DNA of 64,000 bases from Typhlomys cinereus (GCA_023101885.1 JALPQD010000358.1:1832761-1896760); one strand, 5' to 3'. Positions 10,767 through 23,599 are shown, numbered from the stretch's first letter. Translations and numbers: made by a program. Notes: generated by a model from the letters alone, not told the origin.

Positions 10767-11387
10767 CTCACAGAGGACTTCTGTTTTGCTTCTACTTGTC
10801 TACAGTGATAGAGACCTTGGTGTCCCTTTTAGACACATAGGCATGTGAAGGCCAAGCCTTCTCCCTCTCTGGCCGTCCGAACAATGCTAAACACTCTCTG
10901 TCACGATCTCACACACTGCCCATGGTGAACATGAACCCTGAGCTTTAGCCCTGACTTTCCTGTTCCTGTTGTGCAGGGATTCTCATTATCTCAAGGCGGT
11001 CACCTTGTTAGCAACTCCAATTTGAAGTACTGCAGAGATGTCAGCATTTCAGCAATACCTGCAGGATTTCAGCCCGATGTGTTTGCCCCTTACGACCCAC
11101 AAGCCACTTCTCCTCCAGCATGAGGCTTTCCGTTCACTCCTGCCCCGAATCCTCTCCTAACATAGCTTCAAATTACATCTCCTTCATTGACCTTCAACTG
11201 CCTTACCCACTTACCCTAGTGACCCCAAGCCTCACTAACCCCATGTCCCTTCTGTTACTAATGACACTGTCATTTGTGAAGTTTCACCCTCTTCTCTTCA
11301 GCACCCTCAAGAAGCAGATGAGCCAGGATAAAGGAAAAAGATTCCAAGTGTGGCATCTTACACACAGGAAGCTTGGGCAGTTGAGAT
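10767..11387. other. unique sequence, nothing recognised
   Basis: A 98-codon plus-strand open frame (11120-11416) runs into the B1-like fragment, so its end is repeat-derived. No family recognised. Confidence 0.45.
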
Positions 11388-11420
11388 ACCGTGAGTTTGA
11401 GGTCAGCCTGGCCTAATGGT
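11388..11420 (+). mobile_element. B1-like SINE fragment
   Basis: 'gtgagtttgaggtcagcctg' is the B1 segment normally reading 'gagttcgaggccagcctgg'. Only about 30 bases are recognisable. Confidence 0.5.
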
Positions 11421-12524
11421 CACATTATATATTCTCCTGTTCTCCAAGATGACTTCTGCTTCTCTTCTCTTCTCTCTCGACCTTACTTTACATGTGCCAT
11501 CTGTCACTGTAGAAATGAAAGCAACCTAAACGAATTCTCAAAGTCTCCCAGCACACTGTTATTTAGCTAGCTATACCTGTACCTCAGCCACTGCCCAGCT
11601 CTGACCAGAGGAACAGCCGCCTTTTGCCAAGTAAGCTTGACCCACCATGGAACTGTACCATTTTACTCTTCTCCACTCATAGACAAGAACCTAGGAATCA
11701 CCCCTTCTTCTGCATCACCCTTCTAGAACATTCCCAGGAGTCTAGAAATCATCCCCTCTTTCATGCCATCCAATTTCTCCACTTTTCTAGGGTATTTCCA
11801 TGAGCTTTGAAATTGTTCTCTATATCACACCATCCAATGTTCTCACTCTTCTAGGGCATTTCCATATCTATTCATGAGTTCCTTAACATTCCCCACCGTA
11901 AAGAAGATTAAATTAAAAAACCGCTAACTTTACTTCTGTCTCCAATAACCATGCACTTTCTTTTATTGTCTTCAAGGAAAATTTCCAGAGATTTGTATAG
12001 ACTCAGCACTGCTCAGGCACTCTCCTCTCATCTTCTGAGTTCCAACTGGTCATCCAACCTATCTAAACATCCAGGAAAGTAGCCTGCCCTTGCCAAACCT
12101 TGCTACATCTCCTGAGCTGTCCTGTCCCTCTGTGGCTTGACAGCACCAAGGTCGCATCTGGCTGCTTGTTCCATGCCATCACGAACTAGTGTCCCAACAG
12201 GTACTTCTCTCCTCAGTAAGAAGTGAGTACACGGGCTTGCCATCTAGAACCAAAGACTCCTGCAACTGAGAAAGGAGCTGTTGCAGACTGGGAAAGCCAC
12301 ATAGCTTTCCTCTGCTGATTATCAGGGCCACACTGAGCCCTCTGGGCTTGCCAGAAGCTGTGCCTGGATCTGGCAATGATTGTACATTTGCAGTTAACCT
12401 ACCTGCCACCCCCTTTGGAAGGAAACCTGAAGGAATGGGTGGCACTGACATTACCCTGAAAGACTTCAAGAGAGAGCGAGATGTTTGAAGCCCAGAGACC
12501 GTGAGCTCTACAAGAGGAGAGCAC
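11421..12524. other. unassigned sequence, pyrimidine-rich left half
   Basis: A 143-codon minus-strand open frame (12179-12610) overlaps the start of the SINE to its right. It has no signal peptide, membrane segment or motif that I recognise. A short diverged duplication ('tctagaa..ttcccaggagtc' and 'ttctagggcatttccat') recurs around 11730-11860. Confidence 0.4.
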
Positions 12525-12855
12525 AAAGATTCTGAGAGTTGAGTGGTTAAAAACTGTGTGTCACAAGAGAAAGGGCTTGAGTTTGTATCCCCAGATCCAA
12601 AAGATATCAAGCAGATGTGAATGCCTGCTCGAAATTCTAGCCCCAGAAGCCCTGAGAATTCCTAGAGCAAACTAGATAGCCACACTAATCCTAATGGTGT
12701 GCTCTGGGGTTAATTAGAGACAGGTTCGCAACAATAAGATGGAAGAGTGATAAATGGTGATCCCTGATATTTCCTTTAGACCTCTACAGGCATACACACT
12801 CAAGTGCACTTGTGTACATACATCTACTCCACAACCAAGCACACACAAAAAGAGA
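12525..12855 (+). mobile_element. B4-like SINE, diverged
   Basis: Head 'agttgagtggttaaaaactg' and 'gcttgagtttgtatccccag' resembles a tRNA-derived promoter. The tail 'caacaataagatggaagag', 'cctgatatttcc' and 'gacctctacaggcatacaca' matches the B4 3' tail before an imperfect CA region. The B1 middle is poorly kept. Confidence 0.55.
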
Positions 12856-13634
12856 AAAAAAGTTGATGATCCCAACATAGTGGACACTTAGTTACCTTCA
12901 GCATGATATTGGCCATTAAACATTATCAAAGTATATACATTACTTGAGTCTTTCTCTCTGGAAGACAACTTGCTTCATAGAGTTCAATATATTCTGTATT
13001 TAAATGTACTGCCATAAACAATATTAAACTTTTTCCTTTTTTAACCCCCCCCCCCCAAAAAACTGGGTGTCAGTTTCTTCCCAAGTTGCTTTTTGGGGCG
13101 GGGTCTTTGATGACTTGAACGTGAAATATCCTCCATGGGTAATCTGTGAGCACTTTGTCTGGGGAGATGACACACAAGTGTCCATCATCCCAGATAGAAG
13201 TCTAAGGAGAGATCAAAGGAACAATTATGCTACGGCATTCCTTCCTTGTAAGTTCAACTTCAGTCTCAGGTCATATCACCCATAGCAGGGGTCTTGCAAC
13301 TACTCCTCCCCAACTCGTCCTGTCTGCCAGGCAGGTAGTCCGAAGGAGACCCTAGGAAAAGCAGGAGGGTACGTAAGAGTAAAAGATCCTGAGTCACGTG
13401 CTGTCAGCTACCTGCACTGCAGATGCCTCCAGCTGGCTTTGCCCAGCAGTGCTCACAGTCCTCAGAGATACCGGGAAGTGGCTGAACTACAGGGTCACAG
13501 TCAGCTGATCTGTGCCTAACACAAGCAATAATTTCACCTTAAATGCATGATGATTTGGTGTCAGGTGTCACCAGATGTGGAAAAGGGGACATTCCTATAA
13601 TTTATCAGCTACTAATTAGAAGGAAACGCATGGG
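12856..13634. other. unique sequence with a poly-C/poly-A run
   Basis: C12 followed by A6 at 13045-13062, a site prone to sequencing error. The 72-codon frame at 13067-13285 has no known family. Confidence 0.5.
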
Positions 13635-13815
13635 GTTCAGTGAGAGGACTCAGGTTAGGGGTGCTTGCCACCAAACCTGATGGCCTGAGCTCCATTTCCA
13701 GAATCCACATGGCAGATGAAGAAAGCTGATTCCCACAAGTTATCCTCTGACTTCCATATGTGGCATGTTCTCCACCCACATACATACACGTTTAAGCTAA
13801 ATAAACAAATGTATA
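13635..13815 (+). mobile_element. B3-like SINE
   Basis: 'ggggtgcttgccaccaaac', 'gatggcctgagctccat', 'cagaatccacatgg' and 'agttatcctctgacttccat' follow a B3-type element from head to body. It ends in an A-rich 'ctaaataaacaaatg' tail. It is co-linear with the copies at 53993-54163 (same strand) and 62120-62310 (reverse). Confidence 0.7.
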
Positions 13816-15064
13816 TACAGTGACTGCAGGTCAAGCTATCATATGCCCCCTACCAAGACTGCAATAAGATTCAAGAGACAGATAGAAAATAACAGCAACC
13901 TATGGTTCTGACCTTACTGGTCAGCGGCCACGCAAGTGACCATTTTCACTGTGACAGTTTGAAATCTAATCTAAAGGTCACAACATGGTCTCTTGATAGA
14001 AAATCCCTCAGAGACTGGGATCCATGTCTGAAAGTGCATTCAGTGCCTGGTGTTGAGAGGCAGTTTATTCTCAGTGTCTTGTTGAATTATAGAAGGAAGG
14101 TGGAGGAAGGTTTGCAGCAACAGTACCACCCTCTCCTTCCTTCCAATCCATTAAGACATTGCAACAAACAAAAAATGATACCTTAGATACCCTCTGGAAA
14201 GGAGCATGGAGCTTTGTCTGATTACGGCATCTCTCAGTGCTAATCACAATCATCTCCAGACATTGAGGGTACATTGACTTGTGTTTCTATTTCTATATAT
14301 TTTCTGCGTATTCAAAAATTCTCAATGATGGCTAAAAACTATTTCATATGTTTTTTAAGGAAATATATGGTTTTTAACATGGGGGGCAAAGTTAGAAAAC
14401 AAATTTCTTCTCAACAGAGAAAAGTCAACATAACTTTACCTTTTGGAAGAAATCTTAGCTGGCCCTAGTGATGGCCCAGGGTTGATGCTGGTTTCCCTAT
14501 TATATCCCCAGCTCTGTGCTCCCTTCTTCTCCTGCAACTTTGTGAGGCCAGAGACTGTGTTCCGTGATTTGCTCTGTCATGGGTAGAGAGCAACAGGGAA
14601 TGATGAACAGAAGCAGAGAGCAGATTCTGGAGGACTGTGCTTATAGCCGAGGCCTGTCACAGCACACGCACAAACATTCCAGGACTTCCTCCCAGTGAGT
14701 GAGCTAGCTCCATGGGAAAGCACCTTGCCAATGGCAGTGCTCTGAGGTCTCTCCACTTCTGCAGCATTGACAGCACCCGGGCTGCGGGTCTGTGCTTGCT
14801 GAAGTAAGCGGGTGTTTCCTGTTTGAGTTTAACCTTCAAACTCCCCAGCCTAGAGAGCTTTCTCCCCACATCAGCCTCCTGCCATCTTCTCTGAGTCTGG
14901 TGCCTGAGGAAAAAGAACTCACCTTTTATCTATTGAACATAGACCCTGCGTGAGGCTACGGTTTAGATTTCAGCTTTACTCTGGACGCACCCATATGACG
15001 ATTCACATTTACCAGGCACCTGATTCACTTTGCGCATCAGCTCCCCCGCCTTTGGTTCCTCCCT
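13816..15064. other. unique sequence, nothing recognised
   Basis: Open frames up to 94 codons (13902-14186) without family. Confidence 0.45.
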
Positions 15065-15405
15065 CTGTTAGTTTCATATTCCACTGGTGCAATAAACTCA
15101 TGACATAAACCTTGTAAGGGAACAAGGAATTTATTCGTTCCAGCTTGCAATTTCAGGTTACAGCTGGTCATGATTATGAAAGACTTACCTGCTAAAACCG
15201 AGGAACATGACCAAACCATACACTCAGCAAGAAAAGAGGTACAGCAAAGATGATGCTTTCTAGCTTGCCAGCTACTCTTCTCTCTACCTTATCTACCATT
15301 CCAGGGAATGGATCGTGTAATTAAGACAGTCTCCTACAGAGGTACTATGTATTTGTCATAGACGTGTGCACCCAAAGCACAGTTCTGAAGTGTCACATTG
15401 ACAGC
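15065..15405 (-). mobile_element. ERVL-type LTR, reverse orientation, diverged
   Basis: Left side 'acaaggaatttattcgttcc' with upstream 'gcaataaactcatgacat' is the reverse strand of an LTR 3' region with its polyadenylation segment. The right side 'gtgtcacattgacagctgaa' is the reverse of the ERVL start ('gtgtcaacttgac'). Borders are approximate and no duplication was identified. Confidence 0.5.
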
Positions 15406-18400
15406 TGAAGGTATCGCATTCCTCCCCTTCCTCTGCCAAGCCCAGGGACTTCAGCTCAGCTCCTCACTGTCGATGTGGCCTACTCAAGTGGGATTCTGCC
15501 TATTGACTGGCTTGCCAATCTGGACTCAAATGGACAGCAGGTCCAGAGGAGCAAGTTGCCGGAACAATTAAAAATTAACTTTGTGTTGGTCACTGTAACA
15601 CTTACCAGGTATTCAAATGACAAGTTGAGGAGGCAGGAGTTTGCAGATCGCAACACTGGGTGCTATGGGGGGAGGCATCTGTTTGTAAGGGGTCCAGGTA
15701 AAGGAGTTATAGTTGTCCTTCCCTATGGCAGAGGGGCCTTGGACTGATTTCAATACGCTCTGGAATCCCAATTCACCCTGGCAATAATATATAGGATGGC
15801 ATCCGTTCTACTCCCAAGAATAAGTCTGTCATGTGGGTGGTGCTGGACAGAAGGTGTCATTCACATGTCTGCCCACGTACAGAGTTATCCTCCATTCCTC
15901 AAAATGGTGTCAAATCATGCTTGTAAAATGGAGTCTCCCAGGACAAGACACATTCTGAAAACCTCCGTTTAATACAATGTGGAATAAGTCATGGCTGGGC
16001 ACAGCCTGAATCTCAATATAAGCCTAGTAACTGATTGACTCTACCTAGTCAGACATTGACAGAACTGATCCTTCTATCTATTGATGCCTTGTATAGGGTG
16101 AATCATACATATCTCCCAGGAAAAAGCTTACAAAGCAGAAACCATGAGCCAAAATCAGTCTTGTCTCTCATTCATTGTTTCTGTTAGATATTTGGTCATA
16201 GTGATGTAAAAATTAATAAGGAGCATCCCAGCTTAAACGTCTTCTACTGTGACTGATTGCTTTGGTCGTTTTCTTTCTGAGTGTGTTTTACTCAGTGAAA
16301 CAAATAATTTTCATGTAAGCAAAGACAATAACCACAGGTCATTTATACCATCTGCTGACAGACAAGCAAGTCTGAAGCGCTTCTTGTGAGGCCGGGGGTA
16401 CATTGAATCCAAGAGTACACATATCCCATTGGACAACAGCAACAAGTGATTGTCTGAGAGGGGAGATAGCGCCCAGGACGTGGAGACCTGGGCTAGTGAC
16501 CAAAATGGGTCTGACTTCCCATGATTCGGTGCCTCTTGCTGATCGTAGAGTGCAGAGTTGAGGTCTCAGCATGAACACCACAAGAGAAAGTCTAGGAAAG
16601 AGCAGCAGGCAGCTGGCATTTTTCAGGACTCGGCCTTGCAGGAGTGCACCTGTCTATGTGAGGAGAGGGCCCCTTCCTCTTCTCTGAGCTTCCCCTAGCA
16701 CTTGGGGTCTTGTACTTGGCGAAGCAATTTCCATCAGCAGCACCTCAGCCTCAGTACTAAGACGTTATAGTCAGGGACCTTCCTTCTACTAGGCTGTTTT
16801 GAGCCTTTACCACACTCAGCAAACCCCAGAGTAGCTACTGACTAAATGTCACAGCCCTATCAGGACTAACAAAATTGTCCCTGAAAATTATATCCTCTGT
16901 AGTCCAAACATCTCTAAGGTCTAGCTTTCGTCAAACCTACTTTTCTCACTAGGCTTTAGCAATGAACTTACATCTGACATTCAATGACCAAGTGCTTTAA
17001 GGGGCACCATATGTATTCCATGCAAAATGCTGCAGCTGGATAGTCAGTGTTTTCATCTCCTCCAGCACTGATCATCTCTTTTCATTAAGAAGCTCCAGGC
17101 TCCTCTCAAGTTCTTTATAAAATACATGATAAATTGCTGTCAACTATGGCTGCTCTACTGTGCTGTATACACTGTATGTTATGCTTTTGTCAGGATTCTA
17201 AAGATAGGATGGAGAGAGATTGAGAATTGTGTTGCTAAACAGATAACTCCTGATGATTCAATGTTTTTATTTCATAACTAACCAGTATTGGGGAAATGAG
17301 GAAAATACACACTCTTCACTGTCTATTTCTTAGTGTTTATTACTCATCCAAGATGAACCAAGAATACTCCAGTGATATTAAAATGGTACCCAAGGCCCTT
17401 GAATATTACTTCAAATTAGGCTTTGAAAATATTCCTAGCAATACATTTAATTAACTGGGATAGTTGGTTTATATTAAATCTGCATCGACTAATATTAAAA
17501 ACATATATATTGAGGTTTAACAGCTTCAGGAGGGTTCAGTTCTGATTGTGCCATTCTTCATTTCAACGTACAGGTTCACTGAATCTTTCCAAATTGAGCA
17601 TCAGGGACTGGAGCATTACTACTGATTTGGAAGCAAAGTGGGGAAAATTAAGTTCTGGTCTAACCGTGTTGATGCTCAAAGCAGTGTTCATACGGAGCTG
17701 CGAAGAGGCTCAGGCTCTGCTCTGTTGGTCACGGTCTTTCGCAGTGTTCTTTCTTCTGTCTCATGAGGCTTAGGGTTCATTTCTTCATGGCATCTCAGGA
17801 CAACCGCAGGCTGCATGGTGTATTTCCCAGGTTGTAGGAGGACCATTGCTTCCTTCCAGAAGTTCAGTGAAGTGTCGGGTTTCCTCCTAAAGATGATGCA
17901 CTGCTCTTGGAAGAAGAAAGGCTAGGTCAGGACCTGGGAGTAATTTCTCTCCTCCTGACAGAGACAGGGCAGGCCTTGAACAGGGAGATTGTTAGGACCT
18001 TGAATATACAGCTTGATGAAGGAAATGGTTGAAGAAGAAGCCCTTGATGTTTGAGTCAATCAACATGCCAAAGAGCAGATCGACATTGGCTCTCCATTAA
18101 CAGGATTCTCTAATGCTTTGCTCAATTAAATTACATCTTAATTGCACTCACCACAATCATATGCTGTCCTTAGCCATGCATTTAGCTTCTTTTGTTATTC
18201 CATCATGCCTCTATTATTAATAGATTTTTAAAATATTGAATAAGAAGGAGCAGAACTTGCAAAGAAGGAAATTTCAGATATCAAATTTCTTTTGAGTCCC
18301 TTGGTTTCTTGCCAGAAATCTGCTGACTTCCCCCCTTGGGAAAACTCATGGATTTGCCACACCACATGGGGCATCTTGGTAGAGGTCAAGATCTTGGTCC

Positions 18401-18721
18401 ACGACCATGTTGGTCACCGTGCTCCCATTTCTGGCTAGTGTCTTCTGCTCAAAGGTTGAGAATGCCGAAACAGGTGACATAGTAAAAGTGTGTTACCATT
18501 CTCACCAGGAAGCTGTCCTAGATCTACTCACTCTCAACCCTCTCCAGGGTCATCCCGATCCAAGAGCCAGAGTCCTGAATGGCACAGCTTGCTGTTGACG
18601 TGCTGAGAGATCCAAGTCCCACGTCTAAAAGTCACGAAGTCACTATTGCAAATGACAAAATTCTAGATGTTGACATCTCAGAAGTCAAAGTTCCTCAAAG
18701 TACAGTCAACTCCTATTGGAA
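15406..18721. other. longest unique stretch of the left half
   Basis: No recognisable repeat. Open frames reach 90 codons (15475-15747, plus strand) without a family. On the minus strand, 18100-17990 can be read as about 28 codons without a stop, but reading frames break repeatedly across 17.55-18.64 kb, and I could not tie it to any protein. Confidence 0.4.
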
Positions 18722-18949
18722 AACAGGGAGAGGATTCATGTAAGAAAGGTAGCAAGGGCTCACAAGCAGAAAGACCTGAGTTTGGATCCCATGTAAAAAC
18801 ACCAGATGGAAACAGCATCAGCTTGCACTGCTGACCCTAGTGAGGAGAGCTTGGGAAACCCCAGAACAAAGCAAAAAGGAGAAAGAAACAATCCAGCACG
18901 ATTCCCAAAGTCATCTTTCGTTCTCCACAGGGACAGCCAGTGCCTCCTG

Positions 18950-18984
<35 letters not shown>

Positions 18985-18985
18985 A
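18722..18985 (+). mobile_element. B4-like SINE with (CA)n tail
   Basis: The tRNA-like head 'gcagaaagacctgagtttgg' is followed by 'catgtaaaaacaccagatgg', a diverged B1-derived body and a (CA)n run at 18952-18982. The same order is seen at 44517-44850. Confidence 0.6.
18952..18982. repeat. (CA)n microsatellite
   Basis: About 15 uninterrupted CA units forming the SINE tail. Confidence 0.95.
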
Positions 18986-19221
18986 AAACTGCCTTGGAAA
19001 AAAGATAGCAAGCTAAATTCTGGGAAGAGAATAGTGTATTTTTGATTGTATGCAGAATAGCTACATCATATTCAGCAAAACCAACACCTAGAAATCAAAG
19101 AAAGCATTATTACACAGTATCTGTGAAAATGTTTCTGAAGCAGTTAGCAGGTGTGAGTGGATTGGTTGGAAAAGATCCTCCCTCTTTGTGGGTGGTACCA
19201 GTCTTCTGTTAGTTACCCAAG

Positions 19222-19639
19222 TGTCATAGTTAAACACAGGTGTCAATTTAATTGTTGAGGGTTTGAGCTCTGGGCACATTTGTGGAGAATTAGTGGTTGA
19301 GTTAGGCCCAGAGCAAACCTGCAGGAGATTGTCTAGCTGATGGGAAAGGTCCAGCTCATGGTGGGTGGAACTAGGCTCTGGAATAAATTGCAGAGAGCTG
19401 GTTGAGAAAGTCGGCATATTTTTGTGTACTTGGTCAGACATGCTGGTCTGGGAAGTAAGGATTGTCTGTCTCTCAGCCACTATGTGGTGATGGTGTGGCC
19501 AGTTCCCTCAGCTCTGGTGTTGGTGTGTGCTCTCCCGTAAAGCTGGACTAAGAACTGTAACCAGTAATCATAAGAGAAAATAAACCCCTTATGGCGTTCA
19601 ATGGTTATTTATCAGCAACCATGCAAATGAACTGCAACA
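19222..19639 (+). mobile_element. ERVL-type solo LTR, second well-kept copy
   Basis: Begins 'tgtcatagttaaacac' and ends 'atgaactgcaaca'. Flanked by 'ccaag' and 'ccgag' (19217-19221 and 19640-19644), a 4/5-matching pentamer duplication. Shared blocks with 7641-8043 include 'gggtttgagctctggg', 'aacctgcaggagattgt', 'cagacatgctggtctg' and 'atttatcagcaaccatg'. An AATAAA signal lies near 19579. No internal viral sequence is attached. Confidence 0.87.
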
Positions 19640-19644
19640 CCGAG

Positions 19645-20664
19645 AGAGAAAATGTGACTGGTAATTGGTCTGAGAACTAGGACAAAGTTCTTTTGCATCC
19701 TGAGATGAGACTCCAGGTCCCCTTTCTGTGGACCCCAGGAGCTACACCTGTACAGCTATTATCATAACATGACTTTACATGGTGTATGAATAATACAAGT
19801 ATGCAGCATTAAACAAGCAGATCTGAGTGCTGAACCTGCTTCCATGAATGAAAAGATGTCCTGTCAAACACAGACCGTGAAACATGAAATGTCCCAAGCT
19901 CTGGGCTCAGGGTGATTGCCTTTGTAGATGTTTAAAGTCAGCCTTGTCTAAAGACGGAGGCTGTTCTAGATGTTCATTTAGATGACTGCTTTCAATGATT
20001 GTTTTGGGGAAGTGACAATCATGGTGATGCACGATTGCACATTTCACACATTCTGCCCATTTCCTTGTTAATGTGGTTTATCTGCCCATGACTGTTATAC
20101 ATATGTGACTGCCACTGGGTCAGCTGAATGTTTATATTGTGAAAATAGGTTTATTATCACCTCTTTCATAAGTGATGCTACCTACAGAGTGTTGTACCAT
20201 ATTTTCACATGTTTTTTTACATAAAATCTCCCTTTAAAAATGCAAATCAACATCTTTAAAGATTGTTTTTCCAGAATTAGCTTTTCAGAATGATGGTGTT
20301 TCAAATTGTGTCTTCCAGGTTTAGGACTAAACAACTAAAACTCTGACAAGCCACAGTTGCCTTCTAAAAGCAATACACTAGTGCCTGGGGGCTCCTTCTG
20401 GATTGTGAGCAAGTCCTTGTATCTTCTGGGAGTGATTTTGCCCCTTTGCCGTTTGGGAGTCAGAGTTTTGATGGGGCAAAGCAGAGATGGGGTCAATACA
20501 GCCATGTGTAGGCTTAGCTGTTCCACCAAAGCAGGTGGAGATTGGATGGGTTTTTAGCCTTTTAAGCCTTCTTTTCTTTAAAAAACATAAAACAAAAATC
20601 ATCCAGTACTTTGGATTCAGCATAGCTTTCTGATGCTAGAGAAAGCAATAGCAGAAAAGCAGAG
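19645..20664. other. unique sequence, nothing recognised
   Basis: Overlapping frames of 64-81 codons on both strands near 20335-20623 have no known family. Confidence 0.45.
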
Positions 20665-21060
20665 AAAGAGAACTTGCTGTAGCTGTGTTCGCTTCCACAA
20701 GATCTGGCCTGTAAACATGTCCCTGTGGAAAGGGAATGATCTCATGAGGTACCACATCTTCCTGAGAAGCTATCGAGGGTAATGCTGGCTCTGAAAAAGG
20801 GAGCTGCCTTCCTCGGCGGAACTTCCACTGAGAGAGCAGCCATGCTTCAGTAAAGGCTCGGGCACATTAGTGCAGACAACACATGAAATTCAGTGAGCCA
20901 TACATTTGAAAAGATGAGAAAGTAGGAAAGAAAGTGGTTGGGGAAAATAAAATTTCAATGGGATAAGGAAGGAAGTGCAATAAGTTAATATAGGGTAAAT
21001 ATTATATAAATCCAATGATTTTATTTCATGTATTTGTATGAAACACAAATGTAAAAGCAA
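20665..21060 (+). mobile_element. LINE-1 (Lx-like) 3' UTR fragment
   Basis: 'tccacaagatctggcctgta', 'gaaagggaatgatctcatga', 'gagaagctatcgaggg' and 'gctggctctg' are co-linear with the copy at 45440-45873 and, in reverse, with 57280-57650. The pattern 'acaagatctgg' followed by a sentence-like order ending in 'aattcagtgagcc' fits the 3' UTR of older rodent L1 elements. No ORF2 remnant is attached. Confidence 0.6.
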
Positions 21061-21198
21061 GTAGAAAATGATAAGGGAATATCAAAGGCACTTGACAATA
21101 TGTCCTCTATAAAAGACTAACAGCTTCATATTTCAACAAACTACATAATGTCTCCAGTATTGGTGTGTATGTTCTTCACAGGAACAGAACCAATACAT

Positions 21199-21431
21199 GG
21201 AAGGAAGGAAAAGGAAGGAAGGAAGGAAGGAAGGAAGGAAGGAAGGAAGGAAGGAAGGAAGGAAAGAAGGAAGGAAGGAAGGAAGGAGAAAGAGAAAGAA
21301 GGGAATGAATGGAGGGAGGGAAGAAGAGGAAGAAAGAAAGAATAAAAGTTAGGAAAGAAGGAAAGAAAGGAAGAAGGAAGGAACAAACTAATTAACAATG
21401 AAGGAAGGAACCAAGGAATAAAGAAAGAAAG
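21199..21431 (+). repeat. (GGAA)n tetranucleotide tract
   Basis: A nearly pure GGAA core (about 21199-21280), then an impure GAAG/GGAA/AAAG tail broken by 'gaatgaatggaggg' and 'aacaaactaattaac'. Purine on the plus strand throughout. It abuts an ERVL LTR in reverse orientation and may have grown from its A-rich edge. Confidence 0.95.
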
Positions 21432-21869
21432 GATTTATTGTGGGGATTAATCAAGAGATTGCAGAGATTGAAAGTCCTGCTAGCATGCTGTCTGTAAACC
21501 GTAGACCCAGAGAAAGCTGAGGAGTAATCCAATCAGAGTTCAAAGACTTGAGAAAAGGAATGAAATTGTGCCACTGCAGAAAGCCTAGGGCAAGCTAAAT
21601 CTCAGGTTCAAAGACCTAAGAGACACTGTCTGAGGGCAAGAGAGCACTCCAACTCCGGAGGACAGCAAATTTGTCTTTTTTGGGCCTGTTTGTTTTGTCT
21701 GGGTTCTTGGCAGATTCAATGTGTCCTACGCACACCGGTAAGGGGACCTTCCCTCATTCAAAGGCTAACCTCCTTCACGAACCCCATGCACGTGCATACC
21801 CAGAAGTAATATCCTAACATTCTGGGCATCCCAAAGCCCAATCATAATAACATAAAATCAGCTACCACA
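21432..21869 (-). mobile_element. MLT2-like ERVL LTR, reverse orientation
   Basis: The reverse strand of an old ERVL LTR is followed closely: 'gcagagattgaaagtcctg', 'ctgtctgtaaaccgtagacc', 'agaaagctgaggagtaatcc', 'gtgcatacccagaagtaat' and 'ctgggcatcccaaagccca', in the correct order. These pieces match the well-known human/mammalian MLT2 pattern better than the younger rodent copies in this window. The purine-rich tract lies at its LTR-3' side. Confidence 0.75.
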
Positions 21870-22684
21870 GTGGAATTCTGAGAGTTCTGAGATATGCCTG
21901 TCCACTTGAAGACCTAATTTTGGTTATGGCATCCTCTTTCTGGCATTTTCTTTGGTCTAGTACTTTTGCTGGGGTGAAATTGAAGAAGTGATACTTCTGC
22001 TGACAGCGTATGTAAATACACCCCCATCCAGCTCTAAGACACTAAATATGCTCTCTGTTCTACCCATCCTTCTTCTTGCTCCAAACAATATCATACCAAC
22101 ATTGAAGCCTTCAAAATCCCTCCATTCTAACTGCACAGAAGACTCTGGCAAGTCCTGGCTACATGCTGTCAGGACTGAATACTGGAGAAATGTTTACTCC
22201 AACACCAGATGCAAGCAATAACCCCCAAGTGTGGTATCTGGAAGCTGAGCTTCTAGCAGCTAAGGACAACCTGCTCTATCTCCCTGGAAGAAAAGTGAAG
22301 ACCCCACATGCAGTAAACTAACACACATGTGGCAAACACAAATATTGCTCTCCTTTTCTCCCTCTTAATGAAGTTCATTTCACAGGTGTGCACAGTGAGA
22401 GGCGCACATGTAAACAAATGTACACACAAATACAGAGGCTGAAAGTTCTCGTCTAATATGGGAGTATACATAAGCACATGTGTAGACATTTTAAAACCTT
22501 CTCATTGAAAACAGAACAGGGAAAAGCTAAGTTCTGAGCAGTGAGAGAGAATTCGAACTTGAATTTAAGATGGAGATCAACAGGACGGGAGGCAAGGTGG
22601 CTGCAAGAGGCAGGTGTCTGCTCTCAGGTGCTGTGACACTCCTGTCCTACTTGCTTTGAGACCCTTCCTCCATGTTCTAGATAT
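21870..22684. other. unique sequence, nothing recognised
   Basis: Frames of 64-78 codons on both strands; no family. Confidence 0.45.
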
Positions 22685-23039
22685 AAGGGATCTCACTCTT
22701 GCTCACGACTCTTGGTTACAGTATGTAGTCCAGCTAGGGAGGACAGTTCACACCAGTATCAGGAGTCAAGGGAACTGTCCACACCCTATCCGTGACAATT
22801 GCTGAAAAAGGGAAATCGCACTTCCCAGATTTCAAGTCTGCCAGGTATGCTGAAGTATGCCAATGTGCTGACCAAGTCTTTCCATCTTATCTACCTAACT
22901 AGGAGGTAGTCCCACCAACCATGAGCTGGGCCTTCCTCTCCAATTAGACAGTCTCTTCCAGAATTGTTTTAACTAACAAGTTATTCACAGATGTGCTCAG
23001 AGCGCAGTATTTAGTTGGCACCTATGTCTAACTAGCACA
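22685..23039 (-). mobile_element. ERVL-type LTR, reverse orientation, left end lost
   Basis: In reverse it follows the 7641/19222 family: 'ggttacagtatgtagtccag' against 'actaagaactgtaacc', 'ccaaccatgagctgggcc' against 'ggtccagctcatggtggg', and 'tggcacctatgtctaacta' against the LTR start. The right end '..agcaca' fits a terminal CA/TG. The first ~40 bases of the LTR 3' end are missing. Confidence 0.7.
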
Positions 23040-23599
23040 CTCCTGCCGATGAGAACTATCCCATAGTGATATGCACTATGCAGGGGTTTGGGGGTGGAGA
23101 CAGACCATCTGAAGACAGGAACTGCTTGGCTGGAGAGCAGATTACAGCGAAGTCACCTGCAGGTCATGGTTCCCTCTCTGCTCCTCCCCCCATTCTGCTG
23201 TCCTCAAGTGACCTCCTCGCTACAGAGATTCCTGACCAGTCGCCTGGGATGGCCTGGGATGGCCAACTGACCATCTCCCTTTTCTACCCAGGTTCCTGTT
23301 TGACATGCACAAATAGAGCTTCTGATTATTATCTTGAATCTGTTCTTTTGTAACTGCTGTTCAAGTCAGTTAAGTGAAAACTCTGTTATGTAGTTTCTAA
23401 AGTCAAAAACTGGGATTTCTTCTCACAATCCACATCCAGTTCAACTCCATATGCTGTTCTTTTGACCCATAAAATAAAGAGCAGCACAGCTCCAATTCCC
23501 ATGCTCTGTGATACAATAGACTAGATAAGCCACTACCATTTCTCTACTGGATTCATTTAGCCTCTTAAGGTGGCCCCTCTGTAATCTATAACCAGCGTA
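23040..23599. other. unique sequence, nothing recognised
   Basis: Two overlapping plus-strand frames (95 and 60 codons near 23066-23353) lie in different frames; no known family. Confidence 0.45.

Noticed and set aside
13045..13062. Poly-C/poly-A run as a functional element
   Set aside because: A homopolymer junction is more likely slippage or a sequencing artefact.
17550..18640. Possible reverse-strand processed pseudogene
   Set aside because: A 28-codon stretch looked protein-like, but the frame is not kept, no parent protein came to mind, and no poly-A end was found.
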